NCBI GenBank assembly: GCA_033807695.1
Contig: CM066303.1
Location: 248,001 to 312,000, forward strand
Source of the DNA: Daedaleopsis sinensis
Lineage: Eukaryota > Basidiomycota > Agaricomycetes > Polyporales > Polyporaceae
DNA: 64,000 nucleotides
Direction of reading: 5' to 3'
The notes under the pieces are model-generated. The model ran no database searches. It saw only the letters and a list, made by a program, of their open reading frames with translations, and was not told the origin of the DNA. A program made the position numbers and the translations under genes. Position 1 is the stretch's first letter; each line of letters starts with the position of its first letter. Shown in pieces: positions 9,415-21,447 of the stretch.

Positions 9415-11897
9415 ATGAAACGTCTTCAAATGTCCTCGCCTCAATCTCAGGATCGTCACGCAGAGCCTAGTAAACGACTAAAGGTCGAAAGCCCTGGCCC
9501 AGAAGACGATGAACAAGGATGGCACAAAATTGAACGACGCAAGTCAAAGAAGCAAAAGAAGGTCGAGGCGAAGTTGGAGGTGCGCTTACAAGCTTTTGTC
9601 AATCTGCGTTGGTCTTCATGCGGCACCCAGGCCACTCCTCCGAAATTCATGTATGCGAAGGGAGAGATACTGAAACGCCGGGAAGCAGTGGGCATCAGTG
9701 TACGTTCTGCTCGCACACGGTGAACTCCGTTGCCTCATCTTACGTGCAGGACATACGCGAACTAGTGTTGCACCTCATCGCGGATGCACCACCACCTAGC
9801 TGGATCAGGGTCGAGGTGCGTCTTCTACCGCATAGCAGAGGCTCAATGTTTGATGCAGTGTGTAACAGAATGCCCGTTCGATAAGGAAGGTGGTGGCTCT
9901 TCTGATACCAGGACTTACCCCGGACATCCTGTCCCTTCCCCCTCTCCCAACGTCTGCGACCGCGAACCCTCACCTGCCACTCGAAGTCCCTCTCCCTCAG
10001 TCCGGCGCAGCGGATGCGACTGGAGTGCCATTCATTCAGTGCACATTCACGTACGCCTGTCCGACCCGCGCACCCGGCGACCAATCTCGTATGCACTCTG
10101 TCCTCAACGCGTTCTTCCAAGGACCTGTCACCGGCGAGGAGAAAAAGAGACGTCTAACGGACCGCTTGACGTGTGAGTCTTGCATCCTCTCTTCACGACA
10201 ACCCCACTCGCTCGTTCGTGAGGCTGTCTTCGAGATCCTGTCGGTGAGACGTGACGAACTGGGCATGCACGGTTTGCACATCGTCGAGGACCACGAGCCG
10301 TCTGAATGCAATGTCCTCTGCGCCTCTGAATGACTTTCGGGACGTTACGAGTTGGGACACTTGAGGTGCCTTTCGTTGTGGCCTTAGCCATCAATGTATA
10401 CTCATGCTTGCCTCCGTGTAGCAGAACGGTCACAAGACAAAACACCTGTACGATACCTTCTGTCTCTCGAGCAGATGATCGAGAACGGATACCCCATCCC
10501 CTCGTACCTCGCGGAGACGTTCGAGAAACCGGCAGGTTGGGTTGAGACGAAAGTAGAGACGATGAAAGTGGAGCCTGTGGATGAAACATTGCTATCGCCA
10601 CCAAGCACTCCTGCACCTCGAATATACGCAATGGACTGCGAGATGGTACGCGATTGCCGTTCGTGAGATACCCTGCAGAGCTGATAGTCATTTAGTGTCT
10701 CACGGAGGATGGAGGAAAGCAACTCGCACGCGTCTGTCTGATAGACTACGCCTCGGGGGTCGTCGTCTACGACCAACTAGTCAAACCCAGCAAACCCGTC
10801 GTAGACTACCTCACCCGCTGGTCCGGCATCACCGCGGAGGCACTCGCCAAGGCCAGCGCGACCTTCGAGGAGGTGCAAGCGCACATCCTCTCCGTCCTCT
10901 CCGTCTCCCCCACACCCATACTGCTCGGACACTCGCTCGAGTCGGACCTCCACGCGCTGAAGATCTGCCACCCGCGCTGCATCGACACCGCGCTCATCTA
11001 CAACCACCCGCGCGGGCGGCCGCTGAAGCCGGGCCTCGCATGGCTCACGAAGAAGTGGTGCGGGCGCGAGATTCAGAACCGGGGAGAGGGCGGACACGAC
11101 CCCGAGGAGGACGCGCGGGCGTGCCTCGACCTCCTCAAGAAAAAAGTCGACAACGGTAAGGCGTGCCGCAACCCCCACCCGACGAGCACGCGCTGACCTC
11201 TGGCTCTTTGCAGGACCGGGCTTCGGCGAGTTCAAGGTCGACACCGAGTCGATCTTCGAGCGCATGGCCCGCGCGCGCACGAACGGCGTCCCGGTGACCA
11301 GCGCCGTCGTCGACCATGGGACCCCGGGCGCGTGGCACGGGCAGAAGGCGACGACGTGCGTCGCGTGCAAGACGGACGCGGACGTGCTCGATGGCCTGCT
11401 CGCCGCCGTCGACGCGCACCACTTCCTGTTCGGGCGGTTCACCGCGCTCGCGGACGCGCGCGGCTGTGCGTGTCCCTTCCCTTCCCCTACTTATGTTATG
11501 TCTGACCTGATCCTTCTCTTCAGGGATCACCCCCAAATCGACCGGGGACGCCCCCGTCGCCGACGCCACCACCGCCCCTGCTCCTGATGCTACCTCCCCA
11601 GAATCGCCCGCAGACCTCCAACCGGTGCTCGACGCGCTCGACGCGCAGCTGCGCACGCTGTACGCCGCGCTCCCCGCGCGCACGGCGCTCGTGCTCTTCA
11701 CGGGGCACGCGGACCCGCGCCGCATGGCCGCGCTCAACGCGCGCAAGGCGGCGTTCGAAGGCGCGCTGCGCATGGGCCGGCGCGCGGAGGAGCTGGGCCC
11801 CGAGGCGCGCTGGACGAGCGCAGACGGGCGCGAGCTCGAGGAGGAGGTCGAGAATGCGAAGAGGGGCCTGCTGTTCTTGGGCGTGAAGGGTGCGTGA
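9415..11897 (+). CDS. REX1: RNA exonuclease of the REX1 (Rnh70) type, DEDDh family
   Basis: Eight exons: 9415-9579, 9631-9699, 9750-9815, 9869-10172, 10422-10645, 10696-11155, 11214-11465 and 11524-11897, giving 637 residues. The DEDDh 3'-5' exonuclease core is complete: MDCEM at 272-276, GHSLESD at 354-360 and HDPEEDARA at 410-418 supply the two acidic residues of motif I, the Asp of motif II and the His/Asp of motif III. Around them are VDYLTRWSGIT and HPRCIDTALIYNHPRGRPL, which resemble Rex1 more than Rex3 or Rex4. The N-terminus is basic and polar (a likely nuclear targeting region). Known of the family: Rex1 is a nuclear enzyme trimming the 3' ends of 5S rRNA, tRNA and other small RNAs. 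The intron after residue 201 is 249 nt, longer than the rest. A C-terminal extension of about 125 residues rich in Ala, Arg and Glu follows the catalytic part. Confidence 0.9.
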
Positions 11898-12975
11898 GCG
11901 TCAGCGTGGTGCATGAGCTCGCGGGGTCTGGCGAGGTTGAGATGGGGTGAGGGACGGAATGGGCGGAGTGTGTGCGCGCGGTATGTTGTCTTTGTGTCTC
12001 CTCTCGCGGCGGAATATGAGAGATTCGTCCGTCGGAGACTGGCTCCGGTTGCTGTAGGTGAAGGTTGAAAGGAGCCCGCTTTGGGCTCGCACAAGGTGCG
12101 CTTTAGTGCTGACTCGCTGTCGCGAATACACCCCCTATCCTTGCAGGCTCCGCCACGGGCAGAGAGAGGCTTTTATATTGAGGCAGACAGTCCCAGCCTG
12201 TAGGTCGCGAGGAGGACGAGGATAACACTTACGGTGCTGTGCCCTAGGTGTATCTTCACCGTTGTATGAATCACTCTGGATTCACTTGCCACTGACTATT
12301 CTAAGACAGTGATTTACTTCCCCTCCAGAAGCCTCTACATGGCCATGGGCGGCGCCGCCCGTATTAGAACGGATGCGCGCCAGGCCCCGCGGGGATTCGC
12401 AGAGTCTGAACAAATTAATCATTCGATCAGCCTACCTCTGGCCCCTCTACTCCGTGTGGATGTTCAGCCATAGTCTTTCGGCGTCGAAGAATGTGTACAA
12501 GTGTCCAGGACAGCGCGAATAGTCGCTGTGTTGCGCCCAAGGCTGGACTTTCGGCGGCCATGCTATGTGCCTCCAGGAAACTAACTTTCCAAGAATACCT
12601 CGGCGTCGAGAGCGGTATATATAGTACGTACTGCGACGGGCGAACATCTCGTTTTCGCTGACATTGCCAATGGTGTTACTTCCCTTCTACAGGAACGCCT
12701 GCATAGTCGACCAGGCCTAAAATACCGCATTGGTAACTCAACGGTCAACCCCTGACTGGGAGCGGTGGGGGAGCCACTGCCAGTGCTCTTATAAGTTCTG
12801 ACTGCAAGGGTCTCTCGCCCGTTATCTCATCGCTCCAGCAGCTACAACGGGGCCGCAGTGGACGTCGAGATTTCAGATCATCCACAGGTGCGCAGACCCT
12901 CGATCACCAAAGTGTCATTATCCTGCAGGCACGAGTAAATCGTCGGCTTTGCCGGAATCTCATCACATTTCCAGC
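11898..12975. other. Intergenic, upstream region of the first alpha-amylase
   Basis: No gene seen. It holds the amylase promoter: a CCCCGCGGGG palindrome at 12385-12394 and a TATA-like CTTATAAG at 12788-12795, about 180 bp before the ATG. Confidence 0.6.
12385..12394. promoter_or_regulatory. Candidate CreA/Mig1 carbon-repression site
   Basis: CCCCGCGGGG carries the SYGGRG core of the fungal glucose repressor CreA/Mig1 on both strands. Amylase genes are classic CreA targets, so the position about 590 bp upstream of the amylase is suggestive. A 10-bp GC-rich palindrome can also occur by chance. Confidence 0.35.
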
Positions 12976-15077
12976 ATGAGACGTTCAAGCTACATCGCCG
13001 TAGTCAGCGTTCTAGCCACGTCTGCTCTGTCAATGGCAGCGACGGCGGACGAATGGCGCAGCAGAACTATCTACCAGGTACGTTCTGGCACGCACGACCT
13101 TATGTTGCGAATCTGAGTTATCCTTGTCAGCTGCTCACAGACCGCTTCGCAACCTCAAACGACTCGAGTCCGACATGTAACACATCCGACAGGATATATT
13201 GCGGCGGGACCTGGCAAGGCATCATCGACAAAATGGACTATATTCAGAATATGGGCTTCGACGCTGTCTGGATATCTCCCATCGTCGCCAATATCGAGGG
13301 CACTACTCCTTATGGAGAGGCTTTCCACGGGTCAGTAGACAACCTATGTGGTCGAACGTCTAATCCCATCCCGCATCTAGGTACTGGCCGCAGGACATGA
13401 ACTCTCTCAACTACCATTTCGGTTCCGCCGACAACCTGAAAGCACTCAGCGCCGCTCTCCACGCACGCGGCATGTACTTCATGGCCGACGTCGTCGTCAA
13501 CCACCTCGCGTCAGACCTCAACCCGCCCGACTACGCCCAGCTCTCGCCGTTCTCGACACAGGCGGACTTCCACCCCGAATGCTTCATATCCGACTACAGC
13601 AACCAGACGGACGTCGAGCAGTGCTGGCTGGGCGACGGCAGCCTGCCCCTGGCCGACGTCGACACGGAGAACGCAGACATCGTCGCCTCGGTGAACGCGT
13701 GGATCCAGCGCCTGGTTGGGGAGTACGGCGTCGACGGCGTCCGGATCGATACCGTCAAGCATATCCGGAAGGACTTTTGGCCTGACTTCGCTAGCTCGGC
13801 AGGTGTGTTCACCCTTGGTGAGGTCCTGCACAACGACGTGAACTACGTCGCTCCTTACACAGGTGAGAGCTTTCGCTCAGTTCAGTCTACCAGTCACCTA
13901 CTAGACACTATGCAGAGGTTCTGGACAGCGTGCTCGATTATCCGACATGGTTCTCCCTCGTTCCTGCATTCCAGAAGGGCGGGAATCTCACCGCGTTTAC
14001 CGCCGTTGTGCATGAGGCACAGACGGCGTACAAGGCCGGGGAGATGCTGACAGGGTCGTTCTTGGACAACCACGACCAGCCGCGCTTTCGGTCTCTCACC
14101 CAGGACGACGCAGTACGTGACCACGCTACTTGGCCAAGGAGCTCGCTCACTGAGCACGTCCCCTTCACTCCTCCAGTTGGTGAGAAACGCAATGGCATGG
14201 CCATTTGTGCAAGACGGGATTCCGATCGTATACTACGGTACGTCGCGCCGCTCGCAGTGCTTATCACCCCGCTCTCGCATTGACGAGGGCGCAACAGGGC
14301 AAGAGCAAGGCTATCAGGGCGGTGCTGACCCAGCTAATCGCGAGGCGTGAGTGTGCCTCAGTCTCCGACAGGCTGCGTGAAGCATGATGATGGGTGCATC
14401 CAGGCTCTGGCTCTCTGGTTACTCGGAAGGAGCGCCGCTTGTGCAGTACATCAAGACGCTGAACGCCGCCCGCCGTGCAGCCATCGCATTCAACAGCCAG
14501 TACCTCATCACCCCTGTTCGTTTCTGTTTCTCTCCCATATCCATCTCGGGGTATCGGTCTCACCTCACTTCTCGCAGGCTACACTCGTCTCCGCCGAGCC
14601 GTCCGTGCTGGTAGTCTCGAAACCTCCCATGCTCGCCCTCCTCACTAACGTCGGCAGCGCCTCGAATGCGACTTGGGATGTCCCCAACGCAGGCTATGAG
14701 CCAAGCGAGGCGCTCGTGGACGTGCTCTCGTGCATGAGCATACCTGCGGACGCCCGCGGCGGTGTTTCCGCCCATAGTGCGTCAGGCGATCCGAAGGTGC
14801 GTGCTTGACTCTGAGTCGGAGAGGCCGCGACCAAATGCTCGGAGCTCATCACCCCTGCTTGCAGATCCTGTTGCCGGCCGTAACTCTCGACAAGAACGGA
14901 AGCCTGTGCCCGGACCTCGCGGCCTCTGGCGGCCAGAGCTCCGGAACCCCTACCGCTGCTGGCGGTGGGGTGCCATCCAGCAGCCAGAGCTCATCTGCTA
15001 TCGTTGGGGCCCGTCCGAGGATATACACTGTCGTCGTTGCGTTGGGCTTGTCCATGTTGTCTGCTGCCCGTCCGTAA
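12976..15077 (+). CDS. Alpha-amylase (GH13), GPI-tailed, copy 1
   Basis: Nine exons: 12976-13077, 13131-13330, 13381-13862, 13916-14112, 14177-14237, 14298-14346, 14404-14515, 14578-14796 and 14865-15077, giving 544 residues. It should cleave internal alpha-1,4 bonds of starch or glycogen outside the cell. A signal peptide (about residues 1-24) is followed by the (beta/alpha)8 barrel of fungal (TAKA-type) amylases: [24 protein letters not shown] with the nucleophile Asp224, GEVL with the acid Glu248, and DNHDQPRF with Asp315. The C-terminus has a Ser/Gly/Thr-rich spacer and a hydrophobic tail ([11 protein letters not shown]) typical of a GPI-anchor signal, so the enzyme is probably wall- or membrane-bound. 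The neighbour at 15538-17636 has the same length and the same intron positions, a clear tandem duplicate. Confidence 0.95.
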
Positions 15078-15396
15078 CAGCTTCTGTCTAGTAAAGTGCG
15101 GATATGCGGTACATTTTTTCATCGTCATCGCCACAACGCAATGAGCTTAGACTGACCATGGCCGTGGTGCGGGCGCGTTGGATCACTGTTGCAGCCATTT
15201 TGCTCCGGATCTTCGTCTGCATGAAGCAGCGGTGCCCTTGAACCTGAGAATTTGAAGGAGGATCCGCGTACTGTGTGGCAAGGGAGGCCCAGGAGCGGTC
15301 GGCGTCGGCCCGGGTCGACGTTGGTAGGTGTATGTCCGTCTCTTCACGTCCGCTTTCTCCACTGCAACCTTCACGCGTCACGACGGGTCCAGCACA
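15078..15396. other. Intergenic between the two amylases
   Basis: No gene. It is the 3' flank of copy 1 and the promoter of copy 2. The TATA box of copy 2 and a (CTC)n tract at about 15427-15471 follow it. Confidence 0.6.
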
Positions 15397-15403
15397 TATA
15401 AAG
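15397..15403 (+). promoter_or_regulatory. TATA box of amylase copy 2
   Basis: TATAAAG about 135 bp upstream of the ATG at 15538. A CT-rich tract lies between it and the start codon, as is common in fungal 5' regions. Confidence 0.6.
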
Positions 15404-15426
15404 CCTGCCGCAGATGAGCTCGATTT

Positions 15427-15471
15427 TCTCCTCCTCCTCCTCCTCATCCTCCTCCTCCTCCCCACTCCTCC
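15427..15471. repeat. (CTC)n microsatellite upstream of amylase 2
   Basis: About fourteen CTC-type units with one interruption, between the TATA box and the ATG of the second amylase, in the probable 5' untranslated region. Confidence 0.8.
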
Positions 15472-15537
15472 TCACCACTCGAGACTGCGAGACGTCATTC
15501 AATAACGTCTTGCACTGTCGATTGAATTCAGTTCTCA

Positions 15538-17636
15538 ATGCTACGTTTCGCTCGTTGTATGCGTCTCTTGACAACACTGTGCTTTCTGGGTACACCTCTT
15601 GTCTTCGCGGCTACAGCAGATGACTGGCGGAATAGGACAATCTATCAGGTGCGATCTACCCAATCGCTATAGCTCAGACACGATCTTGACTGATTTCGTA
15701 GCTCGTGACGGATCGATTTGCTACGTCGGACAATTCAGGTCCCCCCTGTGATACCTCTGACCGACAATACTGCGGTGGAACATGGAAAGGCATCATCTCC
15801 AAACTAGACTATATCCAAGACATGGGTTTCGACGCCGTCTGGATCTCTCCTGTGGTAGCAAATGTTGACGGAAACACGTCCTACGGAGAGGCGTTCCACG
15901 GGTAAGCATTCTCGCATGCTCTCTCTCTTGTCTACGTGCCTAGACCACATGAAGCTACTGGACGCAAGACATCACTACCTTGAACCCGCACTTCGGCACT
16001 GAAAATGATCTTAAATCCTTGAGCGCCGCTCTCCACAATCGCAGCATGTATCTCATGGTAGACGTCGTCGTCAATCACTTCGTTTCTGCCACGGATCCTC
16101 CAGACTACTCCGGCTTCCTTCCGTTCTCTTCTGAGAGCGACTTCCACCCCGAATGTGTCATCAACGACTACAACGACCAGACTGAGGTCGAACAGTGCTG
16201 GCTTGGCGACAGCAAGCTGCACCTGGTCGACCTCAACACCGAGGACGACTCAGTCGTGAAAGACCTGTACTCGTGGATTCAGAAGCTCGTCCACGACTAC
16301 AGTATAGACGGCCTCCGCATCGACACGGTCAGGCATATCCGTAAAGACTTCTGGCCAGGATTCACACAAGCTGCTGGGGTGTTCACGATAGGGGAGGTTC
16401 TGGACGACGAGCCGAGCTATGTCGCGCCTTACACCAGTAAGCACACCCCGCTCCGTTCTCGACGATGCCGATGTTCATGGCATACAGAGGTCATCGACGG
16501 CGTGCTCGACTACCCGACGTGGTTCCCGCTCATCAGCGCGTTCCAGAACACGTCCGGAAACCTCACCGCGCTCGCCGCGAAAGTGTGGGAGGCGCAGGCG
16601 TTGTACATGGACGGCGAGATGCTGACGGGCTCGTTCCTCGAAAACCACGACCAGACGCGCTTCCAGTCCATCACACAAGACGAAGCTGTGCGTGCTTGCT
16701 CGACCATGACCCGCATATAGCGACTGATCTACTCATGTAGCTGATCAGGAACGCAATGACGTGGCCGTTCGTGCAGAGTGGTATACCTATCTTGTATTAC
16801 GGTGCGTGACTGGCCCGGTCTTGCTCCCTGCTACGGTCACTGAGATCAAATAGGCCAGGAGCAAGGATATCAAGGCGGCCAAGATCCTGCAAACCGCGAA
16901 GCGTATGTGCACGCGACCACTGCATCGACCGCCTGCTCACGGCCATGTCCAGGCTCTGGCTATCTGAATATGCAGAGGACAAGCCGCTCGTGACGTTCGT
17001 CAAGATGCTAAACGCCGCGCGTCGTGCCGCTATCGCGAAGAACAGCAAGTTCCTGACCACCCCCGTACGTCCTGTCACCCACACCGTGCTTCGAGCTTCA
17101 AGCTTCAGCCCCAACTGACAGCCTCCCGCCGAGTCCAGGCGACGCTGTACGCGGTCACCCCATCGACACTGGCAGTCTCGAGGCCGCCGATGCTCGCGCT
17201 CCTCACGAATCTCGGCAGCGACGCCGTCCCGACATGGAATGTCCCCGACGCCGGATACGCTCCGCACGAGCGGCTCGTGGACGTGCTCACATGCACGGCG
17301 GTGGTCGCCAACAAGCACGGCGGGCTGCTCGTGCAGGGCTCGCACGGGAATCCCCAGGTACGCAGCTGTCTCAGCCCCGTCTCTTGTGCGCGTGCACGGT
17401 CGATCGTGGCTGACGCTCAGGCGTATGGCATGCAGATCCTGCTCCCGATGTCAGCACTGAGCGAGACGGGGACGTTCTGCTCGAACATGGCGACCTCGCA
17501 CGGGATCGCGTCCGCCGCCGCGTCGCGTCCACACCCGCTGGGCCTGATGAACTGGCTCGTCGCGGACGCGGTGCCGATCGCGGTCACGCTTGCGGTGGTG
17601 TTCCTCGCGGGCCACTCGAATCTGTTTATCGGGTGA
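15538..17636 (+). CDS. Alpha-amylase (GH13), GPI-tailed, copy 2
   Basis: Nine exons: 15538-15648, 15702-15901, 15955-16436, 16488-16687, 16741-16801, 16854-16902, 16953-17064, 17139-17357 and 17436-17636, giving 544 residues, the same as copy 1. Six of the nine exons (2, 3, 5, 6, 7 and 8) have the same length in both genes. Catalytic motifs are intact: GLRIDTVRH (nucleophile Asp), IGEVL (acid Glu) and ENHDQTRF (third Asp). A signal peptide ([15 protein letters not shown]) is present, and the C-terminal tail ([14 protein letters not shown]) again looks like a GPI-anchor signal, though its sequence has diverged from copy 1. The acceptor before exon 3 is AAG rather than the usual CAG or TAG. Exon 9 could start 15 nt earlier in frame. 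Expected role: surface-bound starch or alpha-glucan hydrolysis, perhaps with different substrate or expression from copy 1. Confidence 0.93.
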
Positions 17637-18009
17637 GCTCCGAGTCGTACTTCCAGAGCGCCGTTCGTCGCAGGGCGATGCTGGTTGACGGCTCTGGTTT
17701 TGTAGCATTAGCATTAGCATTATTCTCTATTGGTTTGTAACCCGAGGCTGTAGCGGATGTATGTAGGACACACCGTGAGCTTCTGCCCGCGGACGCCCTG
17801 CCTGTTTGACAGGGCTTTGACGGTGCTTTTACAGTGCTAATGCGTGTAGGATATCTCTCTTTTTCGCCTAAATGCACGATCGCTGGGTGTCCGTGGTGTT
17901 AGTGCACTAACTTGATACAGAAAGCTCGCCCGAACCGCCCGAGCTGCCCAGATACGCGCTCGTGCTCTCCGGGCACGTCAATTAATGGCAATATATCTAC
18001 CGCTGCATG
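17637..18009. other. Intergenic between convergent genes
   Basis: No gene. A short TAGCAT direct repeat occurs near 17703. The stretch lies between the 3' ends of amylase 2 and the membrane-protein gene, so it should hold both polyadenylation regions. Confidence 0.6.
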
Positions 18010-19231
18010 TTACGTCGTGAGTTCGCTACTCTCTGTATCCGGTAGCACCCGTGACACCAGCTGACTCGGAGCCGCGAACTTCACCTCGTCCAATGCCTCC
18101 CCACTCTCAGTCCCGCCACGACCCAGGCCGTGCTCCAAGGAGACCGCATTCTCGCGTGCGAACGACGACGAGGTCTGCCAATACGCGCTCGAGCACCACA
18201 GCGTGGCGAGCAGGACACTGATTATCTCTACGTACGTGTTCACGATGAGCACGTACGCGCCGTCCACGAAGTCGCTGTCGCGGAAGATGAGGATGATCTG
18301 GGCAACGTTGAAGATCACCGGCAGCACGAAGTTGGACACGGCGATCCAAAAGAGCGCGCGAAGGCGGCTTGTGTACGACCCTATGACGTTTAACGGCTGT
18401 TGTCAGAGTATGAATGAATGTGAAGAGGACGGGATACGCACATCGCTCGCTGTTGGTGATGATGTTGTTGGTCACTGCTTCTTTGCGTTTGAGCGCCCCG
18501 CCCTCCTTCAGACGGAGCAGGAAGAGTGTGGATGCAAACCTACCATACTATCAGTCAGTGTCTATTCCACCGTGACGAGGGCAGGGATAGGGCAAAAACT
18601 GACACGTCGTAGAATAGCTGCAAGAACCATTCAACCTTAGAGTTCGGGATGTTCCAGGCGATTGTCGCGGTCTTCCATGCGTCGGGGAACTCGCCCGCGC
18701 CCTCTTCGATCTTGCTGAACGCGAGTGATACATTCACGAGCCGCGCAATGCTGAGCGAAACGAAGGTGCCGTAGATGAAAATTCGGGCCATCCAAGAGAG
18801 CATGCGAGGCGGGTAGACGGCGATAATCCGGACCAGGAGGATGGACTGCACGCAGAGCGGGACGAAGAAGTACAGGCAGGTAAGAGCCGTCGTGATGACG
18901 GGCTTCACCTCTCTTCCGGATACGGTGCGAGACTAGAAGACGATGTCAGTGATGAGATATGTTTGAGCTTGTGGCTGCTTACTAGGTTGTATAGACCGAC
19001 GCCACCATATCCGAGGCCCAGCAACACCGCGACGACATTGAGGATAAATATAGGCTTTTTGCGCAGGCTGGAGTCAGAGAAGAGGAAAAGCGCGATGACG
19101 ATGGGGACGAGAAGCGCGGGAAAGACAGATCCTAAGATAAGAAGGTTTGTGGCCGCGTCGAGCTGAGCCTGAATAGCTGGCGGCAGCTGCACCGGAGGGA
19201 TTGAGGAAAGAGAAGTGAATGTCGAGGACAT
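18010..19231 (-). CDS. Seven-helix membrane protein (GPCR-like, unassigned)
   Basis: Exons from the 5' end: 19231-18983, 18932-18600, 18547-18442 and 18380-18010, giving 352 residues. Seven hydrophobic segments are visible, at about residues 30-51, 60-83, 93-118, 130-152, 183-203, 238-262 and 268-292, with an extracellular-type N-terminus of about 29 residues and a cytosolic tail of about 60. The layout fits a G-protein-coupled-receptor-like protein as found in large numbers in agaricomycetes. The sequence is not clearly Ste3, Ste2, cAMP-receptor-like or opsin: no retinal lysine was identified. Function and ligand are unknown. The acceptor of intron 2 was chosen because it alone keeps the frame. 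Confidence 0.75.
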
Positions 19232-19292
19232 GGTGAGGGATTTGTGGAGTACTCGAACTTGTCACTAGTGGCACGCTCCTGGCCCATCTCTC

Positions 19293-19300
19293 CTTAAATA
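19293..19300 (-). promoter_or_regulatory. TATA box of the seven-helix protein gene
   Basis: TATTTAAG on the minus strand about 62 bp upstream of the ATG at 19231. Confidence 0.5.
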
Positions 19301-19898
19301 CCCGACCGTTTTGTTAGAACAGAGGCCCTTGCCTCCAACAAACCCCGCACTACCAAGTCTAAAATTAGCCAAAGAACTTAGAAGCCGGCTTGAACCCGCT
19401 AGTTCGAAGTGGCTGTATAGCAGGCCGTGCCGGCGTGAGTTTGATGTTCGCTATACATCTTCTGTATAGTGTCTTCTCTTATAGATAAGACTGTGCTGCA
19501 TGAGAGAGATCAGGGAGGGACGTACGTATTCACGGACCCGATAAGTGGGAGAGTGGACGGCGCGGGCAGAGCCACTACACCGCCGCACACTCTTCAAGAC
19601 TTCAAATCCCACCTTGATGAAGATTTTACAGGCCTACAGTGATCTCGAAATTGACGAGTGTCTGAGAAGGTGGCGCATGCACCTCGATGAAGAGATCCGA
19701 TCAGTCAAAGAAGCAACAGAGGCCGTTCAGCGTGGGCCGGTAGATGGCGTAGGGGGGACCTGAGGGGGTCATCGTCGAGAAACGAAGGCGTAAGCGAGAT
19801 TAACAGTACACGATGCTAACGTCGCCGTCTGTGAGGTACTAAGGTTTATCCTTGCATAGTAGACGGGTAGTATACGTCTCCTGAGGATTAATAAAGGA
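19301..19898. other. Intergenic
   Basis: No recognisable gene. An open frame of 72 codons at 19545-19763 (plus) has a mildly amphipathic composition but no family signal. Confidence 0.5.
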
Positions 19899-21447
19899 CT
19901 AATCTACTCCAGAATCAGACTCTCGATCCGAGCGAATCGCGGCTTCACGCGACACCGACACTCCTCGGGGGCCCTGAACAGAGGCAAGAGTATCAGGGCT
20001 GACATCACATCTAGGGGACCGGACGATCAGTACGCACACAATGAACGCCCCCATCACTCTTGGCTCCTCGTTGACGACGTTCCCGAACTCGTCGAGAGGC
20101 GGGAGGATCTCAAACGCATGGAGCGCCATGGCGAGATTGATGAGAAGCGCACGTTCGCCGTATGCCATCCCCGGGCATATCCTGATAGTTGAGTAGTATG
20201 TTCCTCAGCACGCGGGTGAGTACGACAGGGATCTGACGCACCTTCGTCCAAATCCGAACGCAAAGTCTGCCGGGTCGCGCTGAGTCGTAAAGTCGAGCTT
20301 TCCGTCGCGAATGAACCGGTCAGGATTGAATCGCTGGGGCTCGGGGTACGTCTCCGGGCTATGCATGCACTGCCTGTGCATCGCGAGTCGTGTTAAAACT
20401 GTATCATGACACCGGACGCACCCAGAGGAACACGAATACTCACCACATCAGCGGGATCAGCGTCGTTCCTTTCGGGATGAAGTACCCGCGGTACTCGATG
20501 TCCTCGCTCGTGGAGTGCGGTACGCCCAGAGGCGTGGCGTGACGCCATCTCACGGACTCCTTTGCGATAGCGCAGAGGTACGGAAGCGACTCCATGTCCG
20601 AATGCTCGGGCAGGCGGTGGCGCCCGACGACTGCGTCGAGCTCGGCATGCGCTTTGCGCTGCACCTCCGGATGGAGCCGCATGGCTACGAAGATGTACTG
20701 GAGGGTCGAAGAGGTCTAAGAAACCAGGTTCCTAATAAGTGTATGTCCTGATAAAGAATGATCGCGGAACTATTCCACGCACCGTCTCTATCGCGCCTGT
20801 CGTGAATGCGGGAGTGTGAGAGTCTGGACCATAGACGGGTACGATGTGCGAAGACTCACCCTCGAAGGCAGTTATGGCGAGATCTTTCGTGACGTCCTCA
20901 ATCTCCGCAACCTCCTTTGCGTTCTCTCCATCCAGGTCCTGCAGAATCCTGGCCACCACCGACGGTTCCGCGTTGCCTTTCGCCTTGATACATCAACGTC
21001 GGGCGTGGTGAGCAACAGCCGGTATGCGATATCGGATGATGTACTTACTACTTGCTGTTTTGTCAAGTCGAAGAGGGCCTGCTTGACTATCCGCGCGGTC
21101 TCATGCCACACCGCTAACTGTTCCATCTGCTTACCGACAATGGGCAGCCAGTGCGGAGCGTGCTCCAGTATGGGTAGCATTTGGACGAGGAATGTTCCCG
21201 GCGTCAGGGCTTCTGTTCCCTCGACGACCTTCTCGAGCTCCATAGTGGCGATGTGCTGGTCGTCATTCTCTGCAACCTCTATACCGTATACCGACTTCAC
21301 AATAGACGCGGCGAACGTGCTGCTCGGCCATCTCAGGGGGGGGGGGGGGGGGATCTCATGAGCATGACAGCCGGACGGTAAACAAATCGTCGAAGGACTT
21401 GCAAACGTCTCTCCCTCTCGAACAACTCGTTCTGTCGTCTTCGCATC
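19899..21447 (-). pseudogene. Cytochrome P450, 5'-truncated and frameshifted
   Basis: Exons from the 5' side: 21447-21049, 20983-20860, 20796-20783 (14 nt), 20715-20444, 20373-20242, 20181-20040 and 19973-19899. The C-terminal two thirds of a fungal P450 is plain: I-helix GAIETT, K-helix ExxR in AKESVRW, the YPEPQRFNPDRF motif, and the heme loop FGFGRRICPG with its Cys ligand. About 380 residues can be assembled against a usual 500-530. No membrane anchor or proline-rich hinge was found upstream. In the first exon the frame before the 17-base G run (21336-21352; C on the coding strand) does not continue after it. A run of 15 or 18 would restore the frame. Either the gene is a broken relic or the homopolymer is mis-sequenced. 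Even a corrected run leaves the N-terminus missing. Confidence 0.8.
21336..21352. repeat. 17-base G homopolymer inside the P450 exon
   Basis: A run of 17 G (C on the P450 coding strand) that breaks the reading frame. Such runs are also hard to sequence accurately. Confidence 0.9.

Noticed and set aside
10128..10691. 187-codon minus-strand frame
   Set aside because: Lies across an intron and exon of the REX1-like gene on the opposite strand. No protein-family signal.
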